Assembly: GCF_019249245.1 (NCBI RefSeq)
Contig: NZ_JAESDK010000001.1
Location: 310,001 to 374,000, forward strand
Length of the DNA: 64,000 bases
From: Alteromonas lipotrueiana
GTDB taxonomy: Bacteria; Pseudomonadota; Gammaproteobacteria; Enterobacterales; Alteromonadaceae
Reading direction: 5' to 3'
In this document: piece by piece, positions 1-9,535 of the stretch
Numbering within the stretch: the stretch's first letter is position 1
How the letters are laid out: each line of letters opens with the position of its first letter
Translations under genes and position numbers: made by a program
Notes under the pieces: generated by a model
Told to the model about the DNA's origin: nothing
What the model saw: only the letters and a program-made list of their open reading frames with translations
Databases searched by the model: none

Positions 1-317
1 CCCGGGCTGAACAACTTCCTATCATCAGCCAAAAGCTGGCAGATAGTCAGGCGTCCCAACAGGGCTTACAATCAGAAAACGGACGTTTAAAACGCCAGTT
101 ATCCGAAGCCCGTCAAAAGTTAACCCAGCTTTCCAGCGCCACAGACACTCAGAGCCGGGAAATAAAACAGCTTTCTACCAAGCTTGAAAATCAGGAAAAG
201 GATGAAATGATTAAGTGGTTTACCCGCGGTGGTATGGTGGCGGGCGCAGGTATTTTGCTAGGTGTTATTTTAACCTATATTCCTAAAAAGCGCGGACGCA
301 GTAGTGAGTGGGTATAA
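1..317 (+). CDS. C-terminal part of TIGR04211-type SH3 domain membrane protein
   Basis: The gene enters from the left edge and ends at TAA 315-317. The visible part, read in the frame starting at base 3, is a Gln/Lys/Ser-rich coiled-coil stretch followed by one hydrophobic segment (around GGMVAGAGILLGVILTY) and a short basic tail ending in SSEWV. This layout, periplasmic SH3b domain then coiled coil then a C-terminal membrane anchor, is typical of the YgiM/TIGR04211 family of Gammaproteobacteria, whose role is poorly defined. The SH3 domain itself lies outside the window, so the family call rests on the tail only. It converges on putA. Confidence 0.65.
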   Translation, partial: RAEQLPIISQKLADSQASQQGLQSENGRLKRQLSEARQKLTQLSSATDTQSREIKQLSTKLENQEKDEMIKWFTRGGMVAGAGILLGVILTYIPKKRGRSSEWV

Positions 318-404
318 TCTGCTTATTTAGCTTTTCATCTTCTATGGGCGGCTAAAAGGATTGGCAAAGCATGATTTTTAAATCTGGTTAAACCGAGCGT
401 CGTT

Positions 405-427
405 GCTAAAGCTTGTCAGGCTTTAGC
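405..427. repeat. Short inverted repeat
   Basis: An 8-bp perfect inverted repeat, GCTAAAGC and GCTTTAGC, has a 7-base loop (413-419). It sits just upstream of the stronger terminator at 436-469 and may be an auxiliary hairpin at the end of the first gene. It has no T-tract of its own worth calling. Confidence 0.4.
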
Positions 428-435
428 TTTGAACA

Positions 436-469
436 TAAAAAAGCCCCGACTTAAACGTCGGGGCTTTTT
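436..469. terminator. Bidirectional intrinsic terminator between SH3 protein gene and putA
   Basis: A perfect GC-rich stem (AAGCCCCGAC and GTCGGGGCTT) with loop TTAAAC is flanked by A-tract and T-tract. It can therefore stop transcription from the plus-strand gene ending at 317 and from putA on the minus strand ending at 495. Confidence 0.9.
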
Positions 470-494
470 GTTTCACTATCGCTAAATTACCAGA

Positions 495-3400
495 TTACAT
501 ATCTTCTTCTTCATCTTCTTCCAACGTCATCAGCGACGTGTTACCGCCTGATGCTGTGGTATCAATACTGACCGTTTTCTCGGTCACCAGACGTTGAATC
601 AGATTGTCGTGATATTCTGAAGTAATAACCGGCAGAATGGCTCCTCCCTCACGCGAGGCTAGCATCGCTGAGATTTGCGCGGTTCTTTCGGTATGAGAAT
701 CTACCACTACCCCAGCCAAATCTTCATCTTTAAGCAATGCATCAAGGTGCTTAAGCCGCGCTACCTGTAATACCCCTTTCGGTGCGCCTGTCGCGTTGAA
801 CTTTTTCTGAAACTCCAGAGCTTCTTCATAGAATAAGTCAGAGACCACTGATACAACAATATTACCCGTCGCCAACGCTGTCACAATAGACAATGTCCAG
901 TATTCAAAGGTTACACCTTTGTCAGCAAAGCATACCAGTATACCGCGCGGTTCAAGGTGCAGCATGTTCGACTCACCCGTCGGCCCTGGCAGTGTTTTGG
1001 GGTTTTTCAAGCGGCGTTCGATAGAAATCAGCTGTTGACGCGAGGTAGCCAAGGTCCGGTTAAGGTCGTCGGCCAGCTCTTCAACAATATCTACTTTGGC
1101 AATTTTTGCCAGCAGCTGGCGCACATTCGACAACCGGTCGTTAAGTGGAGTATGACGCCATTTTGCTTCGACCGCTAAACCGTTGTCCATCAGCTTCGCC
1201 GCTTCTTTTGCGTCTTTTTCATCACCCGACAGTGCTTCATCAAGCTGGTCAAGATCTTTAACCTGAGAAGGCTTAGGCGTAGCCCGCTCCATCATCAGGC
1301 GTGGCAGATAATTGGGACCGCCTGCTTTAGGTCCAGTACCTGACAACCCCCGACCACCGAAAGGTTGTACGCCAACAATCGCACCAATCTGGTTACGATT
1401 AATATAAACGTTACCCGCACGACTTAGTGTAGCAAGTTCATGTGCACGGTCTTCGATACGCGTGTGGATACCCATGGTCAGTCCGTAACCGGTGCTGTTG
1501 ATTTCCTTAACAACGTTTTCAATCTCGGTACCTTTAAAGCGCACAATATGCACTACCGGGCCGAATACTTCACGCTCAAGCACATTGATGTTTTCAATTT
1601 CATACAAAGTAGGCGGGAAGAAAGTAGCATTGTCAGCACCTTCAGGCAGCGAACCTTCATACAGTAGCTTACCCTTTCCTTTCATATATTCACGGTGATT
1701 AGTCAGTGATTTCAAAGCTTTTTCATCGATAACCGGGCCAATATCTGTTTTCAGATACATGGGGTTACCTATGTCCAGCTCTTTCATAGCACCAATCAGC
1801 ATTTCGGTTAAATCGTCTGCGATGTCTTCTTGTACATACAACACACGTAATGCTGAACAGCGCTGACCTGCGCTTTGGAAACCTGAGAACACAATGTCAT
1901 CAACTACTTGTTCAGGCAATGCGGTCGAATCGACAATCATTGCGTTCTGACCGCCGGTTTCTGCAATCAATGGCACCTGTTCACCGCCGCGAGAAGCCAG
2001 TGTTTGTGAAATTAATGTTCCGGTTTCGGTAGAGCCGGTGAACATAACGGCTTTGATTCTTTCATCGGGTAACAGCGTTTCGCCTACTTCTTTACCCGGA
2101 CAAATCAATAGCTGTAAGGCGTCTTCAGGCAAACCAACCGACTGCATGATTTCAATACAACGACGGGCAATGATACTGGTTTGTTCTGCTGGTTTCGCAA
2201 TGACGGTATTACCAGTAACCAACGCAGCCACAATCTGGCCAGTGAAAATCGCCAGCGGGAAATTCCAGGGCGAAATACACAATATTACGCCACGGGGGAC
2301 CAAACGCTGGTCTTCATCCAGCTCGCGGGCACGTGCTGCGTAATAACGTAAAAAATCTACCGCTTCACGAACTTCATCAATACTGTCTTGTGCAACCTTA
2401 CCGCCTTCACGGATACAAATTGCAATAAGCTCGCCCATGTGTCGCTCAAGCGCATTTGCAGAACGTTCAAGTATGTCTGCCCGTTCTTCTACTGAACGCT
2501 TTGACCAACTATTAAAGGCTTCATCAGTTTTATCAAGCGCCGTGCGCATTTCATCAGGCGTAGCATAAACATGATAACCCACGATATCTGAGTGGTCGGC
2601 CGGATTGCGAACTGGTGTTCCGTTTTCTGGAATATCACTTTCAGACACGCTATAAACTTTATTCCAGCGTTCTAGCTCATGTTGTAATGCATTTACGGCA
2701 ATATGATCGGTAAGGTCCAGTCCACGTGAATTATCACGCTCTGGAGCATACAGCCCACGGGGCGGTTTAATCTGATTATTATAACGATTTTTCAGGCGCT
2801 GGGTCTTTTCGACCGGGTCTTCAAGCAAAGACTCTACCGGCTGTTCATCATCAACAATTGCATTTACAAATGAGGAGTTAGCACCGTTTTCTAATAAGCG
2901 TCTAACCAGATAAGCCAGCAGTTCTTCGTGCTCTCCGACCGGGGCATATACACGACACTGAATTTTGTCTTCTTCCACAACCTGGTCGTACAAGGTATCG
3001 CCCATGCCGTGCAAACACTGAAACTCAAAACCGTCTTTGTCATCACCCGCCAGCTCTAAAATTACAGAAGCGGTATAGGCATTGTGGGTGGCAAATTGCG
3101 GATAAATGGTATCACGGTAGTCTAACAGGCGATTGGCACACGCATGATAAGAAACGTCAGTTGAAGACTTACGGGTAAATACCGGGAAGGTTTCCAGGCC
3201 CATCTGCTGGCTAAGTTTTATCTCAGTATCCCAGTATGCCCCTTTAACCAGACGCACTTGCATAGTACGGCCCGTTTCCTGAGTCAGTTTGCGTACCCAG
3301 TCAATAACGTGCAGACCGCGTTTCTGATAAGCCTGAACAGCAATACCAAAACCGGTCCAGCCTTCCAGATCCGGATCGGTAAAGACTTTTTCAATAATAT

Positions 3401-4307
3401 CTAAAGACAAATCAAGACGATCGGCTTCTTCAGCATCTATTGTCAGGCCGATATCATACTGCTTGGCCATTACACACAGCTCTTTAAGCTGCGGGGGTAT
3501 CTCTGACATTACCCGATCATATTGCAAAAATTCAAAGCGTGGGCTTAAAGCAGACAGTTTTACTGAAATACCCGGAGAACCTTTGGGACCACGTCCGTTG
3601 GCCGCTTTACCTATAACTTTTATTGCATGTGAATAAGAGTTATAAAAACGCTTGGCATCGGCCACGGTACGAGCCGCTTCACCAAGCATGTCGTAAGAAT
3701 AGACATAGCCTTTTTTCTCTTTTTCGCGCGCTCTGTCTACTGCATCTTCGATGTTTTCGCCCATAACAAACTGGCGACCCATAACACGCATGGCAATATT
3801 CATCGAACGGCGGATTACCGGCTCGCCCAGGCGTCCCAGAGTGCGTTTAAGCAGACCAAACTGCTCACTTTTGCGCTTGTCGGCATAGTTCACCATGCTT
3901 CCGGTAAGCAAAAGGCCCCAGGCAGAAGCGTTAACAAACATGGAGTCTGAGTTGCCTAAATGCGGGGTCCACTGTCCTTGCGACAATTTGTCACGAATCA
4001 GTTCGTCCTGAGTTTCTTCGTCAGGAACCCGTAACAGCGCCTCGGCCAGACACATTAGAACCACCCCTTCGGCGGTAGATAATGAGTATTCGTTTAATAG
4101 TGCATCTACGCCGCCGTGGCCTTGTTCTTCGCGGCGAATTTTCAGAACCATCTTGCGTGCACGTTCCCAGGCGCGACTTCGGGCGCGGGGATTTACCTCA
4201 GCAATAGGCAATATTTGGTCAATCGCCACCGATTCATCGATTCGATAATGATCGCGAATTCGCTGACGTATAGACGTCAGAGTATTGAGGTCTTGGTTAG
4301 TAAGCAT
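495..4307 (-). CDS. putA: Bifunctional proline dehydrogenase / L-glutamate gamma-semialdehyde dehydrogenase PutA
   Basis: PutA oxidises proline to glutamate in two steps, passing electrons from FAD to the quinone pool and reducing NAD+. The proline dehydrogenase barrel occupies roughly residues 85-490 and contains RLVKGAYWDTEIK and the end motif GANSSFVN. The aldehyde dehydrogenase module spans roughly 560-1010 with SPWNFPLAIFTGQ, the GSTETG loop and catalytic Cys817 in SAGQRCSALR. Residues beyond about 1040 form the extra C-terminal ALDH-like domain found in long PutAs. At 1270 aa it starts directly in the arm region and lacks the N-terminal ribbon-helix-helix repressor domain of E. coli PutA (about 1320 aa), so it should be an enzyme only. 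An AAGG Shine-Dalgarno precedes ATG 4307. Confidence 0.96.
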   Translation of the reverse strand: MLTNQDLNTLTSIRQRIRDHYRIDESVAIDQILPIAEVNPRARSRAWERARKMVLKIRREEQGHGGVDALLNEYSLSTAEGVVLMCLAEALLRVPDEETQDELIRDKLSQGQWTPHLGNSDSMFVNASAWGLLLTGSMVNYADKRKSEQFGLLKRTLGRLGEPVIRRSMNIAMRVMGRQFVMGENIEDAVDRAREKEKKGYVYSYDMLGEAARTVADAKRFYNSYSHAIKVIGKAANGRGPKGSPGISVKLSALSPRFEFLQYDRVMSEIPPQLKELCVMAKQYDIGLTIDAEEADRLDLSLDIIEKVFTDPDLEGWTGFGIAVQAYQKRGLHVIDWVRKLTQETGRTMQVRLVKGAYWDTEIKLSQQMGLETFPVFTRKSSTDVSYHACANRLLDYRDTIYPQFATHNAYTASVILELAGDDKDGFEFQCLHGMGDTLYDQVVEEDKIQCRVYAPVGEHEELLAYLVRRLLENGANSSFVNAIVDDEQPVESLLEDPVEKTQRLKNRYNNQIKPPRGLYAPERDNSRGLDLTDHIAVNALQHELERWNKVYSVSESDIPENGTPVRNPADHSDIVGYHVYATPDEMRTALDKTDEAFNSWSKRSVEERADILERSANALERHMGELIAICIREGGKVAQDSIDEVREAVDFLRYYAARARELDEDQRLVPRGVILCISPWNFPLAIFTGQIVAALVTGNTVIAKPAEQTSIIARRCIEIMQSVGLPEDALQLLICPGKEVGETLLPDERIKAVMFTGSTETGTLISQTLASRGGEQVPLIAETGGQNAMIVDSTALPEQVVDDIVFSGFQSAGQRCSALRVLYVQEDIADDLTEMLIGAMKELDIGNPMYLKTDIGPVIDEKALKSLTNHREYMKGKGKLLYEGSLPEGADNATFFPPTLYEIENINVLEREVFGPVVHIVRFKGTEIENVVKEINSTGYGLTMGIHTRIEDRAHELATLSRAGNVYINRNQIGAIVGVQPFGGRGLSGTGPKAGGPNYLPRLMMERATPKPSQVKDLDQLDEALSGDEKDAKEAAKLMDNGLAVEAKWRHTPLNDRLSNVRQLLAKIAKVDIVEELADDLNRTLATSRQQLISIERRLKNPKTLPGPTGESNMLHLEPRGILVCFADKGVTFEYWTLSIVTALATGNIVVSVVSDLFYEEALEFQKKFNATGAPKGVLQVARLKHLDALLKDEDLAGVVVDSHTERTAQISAMLASREGGAILPVITSEYHDNLIQRLVTEKTVSIDTTASGGNTSLMTLEEDEEEDM

Positions 4308-4928
4308 TACTCGCCTTTTAAATTCAGTTCAAAAATCATGTAGGGTTTAGTCAGGCATACAGTCTCGTTGTTTTGCTTACATTGCAAGCGACGTCACCTG
4401 GCTAGATAAGCGACCAAATAATGTGTTTTTGATTGCCTGTGCTGGTTTTAACTGATGAGCCCCTGTTAGAGATCAGAGTAGGGCTCAACAATTTGCCGAT
4501 ACTACCATAAATTAAAATGCCGCAAACCCTTATTGTTGTAGGGCTCAAAGCACTTTTATGCATTTCGCCAACTCGTGTTAACAACAGGTTAATTCGCGTC
4601 TGAATAGTGAGCGTCTTCCGCTTTTACCGTCTAACACGATAGCCATTAAGTTAGTTTAATTGGATGAGGGTTGCTTTTTAAACATGAGGTAAGGGGCCAT
4701 TAATGATTGCACGGGGCTCTTTACCGACTATCAACCCACTATCAAACGACTATCAAACGACTATCAAACGACTATCAATATCTTGCATTAGACTCTTAGT
4801 TTGGATACTCAAATTACAACAAACTGAGGTAAAACGTCACCGGTTTTAGGGATATATTCTGCTTTTGCCTATGCAAGCTGGTTGTCAGTCGGCATAATAG
4901 CTGGCCAGATTAACTGTAGGTGGCCGCA
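4308..4928. other. Intergenic region between putA and ftsB
   Basis: About 620 bases hold no convincing gene. They contain the divergent promoters for putA (left) and ftsB (right), two copies of GTAGGGCTCAA exactly 60 bp apart (4479-4489 and 4539-4549), and the 11-bp tandem repeat at 4727-4779. A 60-codon minus-strand ORF (4402-4584) has no recognisable features. Confidence 0.6.
4727..4779. repeat. 11-bp tandem repeat, about 4.8 copies
   Basis: The unit ACTATCAAACG is repeated head to tail from 4727. The first copy differs at its end (ACTATCAACCC) and the last is cut short (ACTATCAAT). The 11-bp period is close to one helical turn, so the copies face the same side of the DNA. The array lies about 150 bp upstream of ftsB. 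It could be a cooperative protein-binding array or a neutral minisatellite. Confidence 0.9.
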
Positions 4929-5216
4929 GTGCTTAAAGACAAATGGATCCCAATCTTGTTGCTGGTCTTGCTAGGCTTACTGCAACATCGATTGTGGTTT
5001 GGTAAAAACAGCATGGTTGATTACAACGAACTTAAGCACGAAGTGCATCGCCAGTCTTTGCAAAATGCTAATTTAGCCCAGCGTAATGCGTTGCTTGAAG
5101 CGGATATCGATGACTTAAAGATAGGCCTTGAAGCCATAGAAGAACGGGCCAGAAACGAGTTAGGGCTTATTAAAAAAGACGAGACTTTTTACCGAATTTT
5201 GCCTGCAGACCAATAA
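4929..5216 (+). CDS. ftsB: Cell division protein FtsB
   Basis: FtsB is a small bitopic membrane protein that joins FtsL and FtsQ in the divisome and helps activate septal peptidoglycan synthesis. One N-terminal membrane segment is followed by the family signature LWFGKN, a periplasmic coiled coil, and EERARNELGLIKKDETFY, which closely parallels E. coli FtsB. I prefer GTG 4929 because GTAGG lies 8 bases upstream and the resulting N-terminus (MLKDKWIP) matches E. coli in length. An alternative GTG at 4920 adds three residues and has no ribosome site. It heads the ispD-ispF-truD-surE-pcm run, with ispD starting 4 bases after its stop. Confidence 0.92.
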   Translation: MLKDKWIPILLLVLLGLLQHRLWFGKNSMVDYNELKHEVHRQSLQNANLAQRNALLEADIDDLKIGLEAIEERARNELGLIKKDETFYRILPADQ

Positions 5217-5220
5217 AAAT

Positions 5221-5934
5221 ATGACCACACCTCCTTTTATTGTAGCGGTAGTTCCTGCTGCTGGCATAGGCAGCAGAATGCAGGCTGACCGCCCAAAACA
5301 GTATTTGCAGATTCACGGCCAGACAATACTTGAACATACCTTGCACGCCCTTTACAAACACCCCTTAATTAAGCGCGTGGTTGTGGCTTTAAGCCCTGAT
5401 GACCCTTTTTTTGAACAGTTACCGCTGGCCCAGGCGTCGTGGCTCACCCGGGTAGACGGGGGCCGTGAGCGCTGTGACTCTGTCCATGCAGCCCTGTCGG
5501 GATTACCTGATCATTGCTGGGCATTAGTTCATGACGCCGCCCGTCCCTGTCTGGCTCAGCACGACATCGACAAACTTATTCAGGCATGTCTTGAGCCAGA
5601 TACTCCGGGCGCTATTTTAGCAACGCCGGTGCGCGATACTATGAAGCGCGCACACAATAATTCAGCCAGTCCGGTTCAGATTGCCCACACTGAAAGCCGG
5701 GAAAATTTATGGCATGCTCTTACACCACAAATGTTTCGGGTAGACCAGCTGCGTCGCGCACTAGAGCAAGCTCAACGCCAAGGCCTCTCAATTACCGATG
5801 AAGCCTCAGCGATGGAAGCGGCAGGCCATAAGGTTGTACTGGTAGACGCAGACCCGGCGAATATTAAAATTACACGACCTGCAGATATGCCACTGGCACA
5901 GTTTTATTTGTCTGCTCAACGTCATAATAGTTAA
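5221..5934 (+). CDS. ispD: 2-C-methyl-D-erythritol 4-phosphate cytidylyltransferase
   Basis: IspD transfers CMP from CTP to methylerythritol phosphate, the third step of the MEP isoprenoid pathway in the cytosol. The N-terminal CTP-binding signature VPAAGIGSRM with Arg19, and DRPKQY with Lys26, are intact, as is the DAARPC segment near residue 106. The length of 237 aa is normal. It is tightly packed between ftsB and ispF, the usual gammaproteobacterial order, and is probably cotranscribed with both. Confidence 0.97.
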   Translation: MTTPPFIVAVVPAAGIGSRMQADRPKQYLQIHGQTILEHTLHALYKHPLIKRVVVALSPDDPFFEQLPLAQASWLTRVDGGRERCDSVHAALSGLPDHCWALVHDAARPCLAQHDIDKLIQACLEPDTPGAILATPVRDTMKRAHNNSASPVQIAHTESRENLWHALTPQMFRVDQLRRALEQAQRQGLSITDEASAMEAAGHKVVLVDADPANIKITRPADMPLAQFYLSAQRHNS

Positions 5935-5951
5935 CACAATACAGGTGAAAT

Positions 5952-6428
5952 ATGCGAATAGGACACGGTTTCGATGTTCATAAATTTGGTGGCCAGGGTC
6001 CGATAATCGTAGGTGGTGTCGCGATTGAACATGAATATGGACTGGTAGCACATTCAGACGGTGATGTTTTGTTACATGCTTTGTGCGATGCAATACTTGG
6101 TGCGGCAGCACTGGGTGATATTGGCCGGCATTTTCCCGACACCGACGACACGTTTGCCGGAGCAGACAGTCGCAAGCTTCTGATGCACGTTATTAGTATT
6201 GTGCACGAAAAAGGCTTGTGCATTGCCAATGCCGATATGACTATTGTTGCCCAAACACCAAAAATGGCGCCCCATATAGAGGATATGCGCCGGCATATTG
6301 CCAGTGATTGTCAGGTTGAAACAGACCAGATTAATGTGAAAGCCACTACGACTGAAAAGCTGGGGTACACCGGACGTAAAGAAGGCATTGCGGCCCACGC
6401 AGTGGTTTTGCTTGAGGCGCGTAATTAA
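5952..6428 (+). CDS. ispF: 2-C-methyl-D-erythritol 2,4-cyclodiphosphate synthase
   Basis: IspF cyclises the CDP-methylerythritol phosphate made downstream of IspD, releasing CMP. The zinc ligands Asp8, His10 and His42 are at the same positions as in the E. coli enzyme ([10 protein letters not shown] and VLLHALCDA). The 158-aa length fits the family trimer. An AGGTGA ribosome site precedes ATG 5952, and the stop TAA shares its last base with the truD start (TAATG), implying translational coupling. Confidence 0.97.
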   Translation: MRIGHGFDVHKFGGQGPIIVGGVAIEHEYGLVAHSDGDVLLHALCDAILGAAALGDIGRHFPDTDDTFAGADSRKLLMHVISIVHEKGLCIANADMTIVAQTPKMAPHIEDMRRHIASDCQVETDQINVKATTTEKLGYTGRKEGIAAHAVVLLEARN

Positions 6429-7495
6429 TGACATTATCCACACAACATTGGCATCACTTGTATGGTGCGCCACAATCTGCCGCCATATTTAAACAGCACG
6501 CCGAAGACTTTGTCGTTATTGAAGACCTGGGATATCCGCTGACTGGCGAGGGCGAGCATCAGCTTATTTTAGTTGAAAAGCGCAATGCAAACACGGCCTT
6601 TGTTGCTGAAGAGCTGGCTAAATTTACCGGATTGCCCCTGCGTAATGTGACGTACGCCGGCCGCAAAGACAAATTTGCGGTAACCCGGCAGTGGTTTGGC
6701 TTACATGCGCCCGGTCAGGCCGACTTTGATTTTAGCCAGTTTACGTTGCCTGGAGTAGCGGTATTAAGTCAGACCCGGCACAATAAAAAACTTAAAACCG
6801 GTCAGTTAAAAGGCAATCGGTTTACTATCACTTTGCGACAGGTTAGCGCGCCCAAAGAGGTTATTGTTCGTCTTGAACAAGCCGCAGCTATGGGTGTGCC
6901 TAATTATTATGGTGAGCAGCGCTTTGGGGTGGTCAGACAAAATAGCGAAGGCCAGCGTACTGAGGGCGGTAACCTGCAATTAGCGCAAAAAATGCTTGAA
7001 GGCGAAACCATACGTAACCGAAATAAGCGTTCAATGGCATTATCTGCGTTACGCAGTTACCTGTTTAATTGCCAGCTATCTCAGCGCATTCAGGCGGCTG
7101 TCTTTAACGATATTATTTTAGGTGACGCGTTAATGTTGTCTGGCTCTAACAGCTTTTTTATTCATGACGGCAGCGATAGCACCGTGCAAAAGCGTTATCA
7201 GGAAAAAGATTTGGCGCCGTCTGCTGCATTGTGGGGCAAAGGCAACTTACCCACCGCTGCCGAAGCGTACAAAATGGAACATCAGGTCGCCAACTGTTAC
7301 GCCGACATAGCCGAATTTCTTGGTCAGGCCGGGCTTAAGCAAGAACGCCGCACAATAAAAATCTGGCCACAAAATCTTGAATGCGAACAGCAAGATGATA
7401 CATTGACGGTTTCTTTTTCATTGCCCAGCGGCTGCTTTGCCACCTCAGTATTACGCGAGTGTGTGGTAACAAAATCGGCGCCCGCCGAAGCCTGA
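6428..7495 (+). CDS. truD: tRNA pseudouridine(13) synthase TruD
   Basis: TruD converts U13 of tRNA-Glu to pseudouridine. The catalytic aspartate is Asp81 in the motif YAGRKDKFAVTRQWF, and the GVPNYYGEQRFG segment of the insertion domain is present. The length of 355 aa is typical. The start overlaps the ispF stop by one base. The ispF-truD-surE order is conserved in many Gammaproteobacteria. Confidence 0.96.
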   Translation: MTLSTQHWHHLYGAPQSAAIFKQHAEDFVVIEDLGYPLTGEGEHQLILVEKRNANTAFVAEELAKFTGLPLRNVTYAGRKDKFAVTRQWFGLHAPGQADFDFSQFTLPGVAVLSQTRHNKKLKTGQLKGNRFTITLRQVSAPKEVIVRLEQAAAMGVPNYYGEQRFGVVRQNSEGQRTEGGNLQLAQKMLEGETIRNRNKRSMALSALRSYLFNCQLSQRIQAAVFNDIILGDALMLSGSNSFFIHDGSDSTVQKRYQEKDLAPSAALWGKGNLPTAAEAYKMEHQVANCYADIAEFLGQAGLKQERRTIKIWPQNLECEQQDDTLTVSFSLPSGCFATSVLRECVVTKSAPAEA

Positions 7496-7535
7496 ACGGG
7501 TTTAAAAATATTGCCTCAGGCATTTGGAGTACAGC

Positions 7536-8279
7536 ATGAAAATTCTTTTAAGTAACGATGACAGTGTGTTTGCCAAAGGTATTCATGCGCTACATAAAGC
7601 TTTGCAACAGGATCACGACGTTACCGTTATAGCGCCCGACCGTAACTGCAGTGGGGCCAGTAACGCACTGTCGCTGCATCAGCCATTGCGTATTCAGCAG
7701 CTTGATAACGGATTTTACTCAGTAAATGGTACACCTTCAGATTGCGTTCACCTGGGGGTGAACTGCTTTTTAGAGCAAGAACCCGACTTAGTGGTATCAG
7801 GCATCAACCATGGCGCTAATTTGGGTGATGATGTGATTTATTCAGGTACGGTCGCTGCGGCAACAGAAGGCCGGTACATGGGCCTGCCGGCGATAGCCGT
7901 CTCACTGGCCAGCCATGATGGCAACTATTTTGAAACGGCAGCGCAGGTAGTGCTGGATATTATTGTCAAATTAAAGCAGCATCCGTTACCGGCCAATCAA
8001 ATTTTGAATGTTAATGTGCCTGACGTACCTTATGAAGAGTTGGCGGGCATTAAAGTAACACGCCAGGGGCGTCGCCACCGCGCCGAAGGTATGCAACGTA
8101 GCCAGGACCCGTTTGGTCGCCCTATTTACTGGTACGGGCCGGCTGGCGCAGAGCAAGATGCCTCTGAGGGTACTGACTTTTATGCAATTGCTAATAACTA
8201 TTGTTCTGTAACACCACTTGATGTGGATATGACTGCCCATCAAAGTCTTGAAGAAATGAAAGACTGGTTAAACAAATAA
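7536..8279 (+). CDS. surE: 5'/3'-nucleotidase SurE
   Basis: SurE is a divalent-metal-dependent nucleoside monophosphate phosphatase linked to stationary-phase survival. The metal site is complete: Asp8-Asp9 in [10 protein letters not shown], Ser39 in NCSGAS, and Asn91 in [14 protein letters not shown] at 7524 would extend the protein by four residues, but GGAG at 7526-7529 is well placed for ATG 7536 and the protein then begins exactly like E. coli SurE. It precedes pcm, the standard arrangement. Confidence 0.96.
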   Translation: MKILLSNDDSVFAKGIHALHKALQQDHDVTVIAPDRNCSGASNALSLHQPLRIQQLDNGFYSVNGTPSDCVHLGVNCFLEQEPDLVVSGINHGANLGDDVIYSGTVAAATEGRYMGLPAIAVSLASHDGNYFETAAQVVLDIIVKLKQHPLPANQILNVNVPDVPYEELAGIKVTRQGRRHRAEGMQRSQDPFGRPIYWYGPAGAEQDASEGTDFYAIANNYCSVTPLDVDMTAHQSLEEMKDWLNK

Positions 8280-8316
8280 TAACAACAATATTTTTGTTCA
8301 GGAAACTTACACGCTC

Positions 8317-8952
8317 ATGAGATCATCGAGAAAAGGGGAAACTCTCGCTGAACTGCTCTATCAGGAAGGGGTAAGAAATCAGCAGGTATTAAACGCGGTG
8401 GCGGTGACGCCCCGGGATTTATTTCTGCCAGATGCATTACACCACAAAGCTTATCAAAATACCGCTCTGCCGATTGGACAGGGACAAACGATATCGCAAC
8501 CCTATATTGTGGCGCGCATGACCGAACTGCTATTAGAGGCGACTAATCAGCCCCGTAAAGTGTTAGAAATTGGCACCGGGTCGGGCTACCAAACTGCGAT
8601 ATTGGCTCAGCTTTTTGGTGAAGTCTGTAGCGTAGAGCGTATCAAAAGTTTGCAGTTTCAGGCTAAACGACGCATGAACCAGCTCGATTTGCACAATATT
8701 TCCATGAAACACGGTGATGGCTGGAAAGGTTGGGCTTCTAAAGGGCCTTTTGATGCCATTATTGTTACGGCTGCTGCTAGTCGGGTGCCCGATGATCTGC
8801 TGCTGCAAGTTAGAGAAGGTGGCCGGCTGATTATTCCAGTGGGCGATGAACAGCAACAACTTCTTTGTATTGACCGTATTGACGGTGAATTACTCACACA
8901 AACCGTTGAAGCAGTCAGATTTGTACCGCTGGTTGCAGGAGATCTTCAGTGA
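8317..8952 (+). CDS. pcm: Protein-L-isoaspartate O-methyltransferase
   Basis: Pcm methylates isoaspartyl residues in damaged proteins using S-adenosylmethionine, starting their repair. The SAM-binding glycine loop [13 protein letters not shown] and the upstream [13 protein letters not shown] active-site segment are both present in a normal 211-aa protein. Its stop codon overlaps the GTG start of the next gene by two bases (GTGA), so the two are translationally coupled. The surE-pcm-yqaA-nlpD-rpoS order supports the call. Confidence 0.96.
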   Translation: MRSSRKGETLAELLYQEGVRNQQVLNAVAVTPRDLFLPDALHHKAYQNTALPIGQGQTISQPYIVARMTELLLEATNQPRKVLEIGTGSGYQTAILAQLFGEVCSVERIKSLQFQAKRRMNQLDLHNISMKHGDGWKGWASKGPFDAIIVTAAASRVPDDLLLQVREGGRLIIPVGDEQQQLLCIDRIDGELLTQTVEAVRFVPLVAGDLQ

Positions 8953-9530
8953 AAATTTTTCAGCCGTGTTATGACATGGCGCTACGATGGTCTCGTCATC
9001 CTCACGCAAGCCGCTATCTTGGCGGGCTTAGTTTTGCCGAGTCCATGTTTTTTCCGATTCCGCCAGATGTAATGTTAGCGCCAATGTCATTATCGCAGCC
9101 TGACCGGGCGTGGTATTTTGCGTTGCTGACCACGCTCACTTCGGTGCTTGGTGGCATTGCGGGCTATCTTTTGGGTTATTTTGCCTTTGAAGCCTGGCTA
9201 GAACCCGTTATCGCCTCATCTGGCTATGCCGATAAGCTTTCGATTGCCATGAGCTGGTTTGAACAATATGGAGTCTGGATTGTATTTCTGGCTGGTTTCT
9301 CACCTATACCGTATAAAGTATTCACCATAAGTGCAGGTGTGCTGCAGATGGCTTTTGTGCCGTTTCTTATTGCCTCAGCAGTAGGCCGTGGCGCGCGCTT
9401 CTTTTTAGTCGCAGGGTTGATGCGATGGGGGGGTGAGCCAATGGAAGCTAAACTTCGACAGTATGTAGAGGTTTTAGGGTGGGCAGTGGTCGTATTGGCA
9501 ATTCTGGCTTACTTCATTATTAAAGGTTAG
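8949..9530 (+). CDS. YqaA-family inner membrane protein (DedA/SNARE-associated type)
   Basis: This is a 193-aa polytopic membrane protein with about four hydrophobic segments and the loop motif [15 protein letters not shown] near the N-terminus, plus [15 protein letters not shown] in the middle. These are hallmarks of the YqaA/DedA superfamily, whose members act in lipid flipping or envelope homeostasis. The precise substrate here is not known. It starts with GTG inside the pcm stop and runs directly into nlpD. Confidence 0.85.
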   Translation: MKIFQPCYDMALRWSRHPHASRYLGGLSFAESMFFPIPPDVMLAPMSLSQPDRAWYFALLTTLTSVLGGIAGYLLGYFAFEAWLEPVIASSGYADKLSIAMSWFEQYGVWIVFLAGFSPIPYKVFTISAGVLQMAFVPFLIASAVGRGARFFLVAGLMRWGGEPMEAKLRQYVEVLGWAVVVLAILAYFIIKG

Positions 9531-9535
9531 CTAAC

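Noticed and set aside
4402..4584. 60-codon minus-strand ORF between putA and ftsB
   Set aside because: No ribosome site, no recognisable motif, and it overlaps direct repeats; composition looks non-coding.
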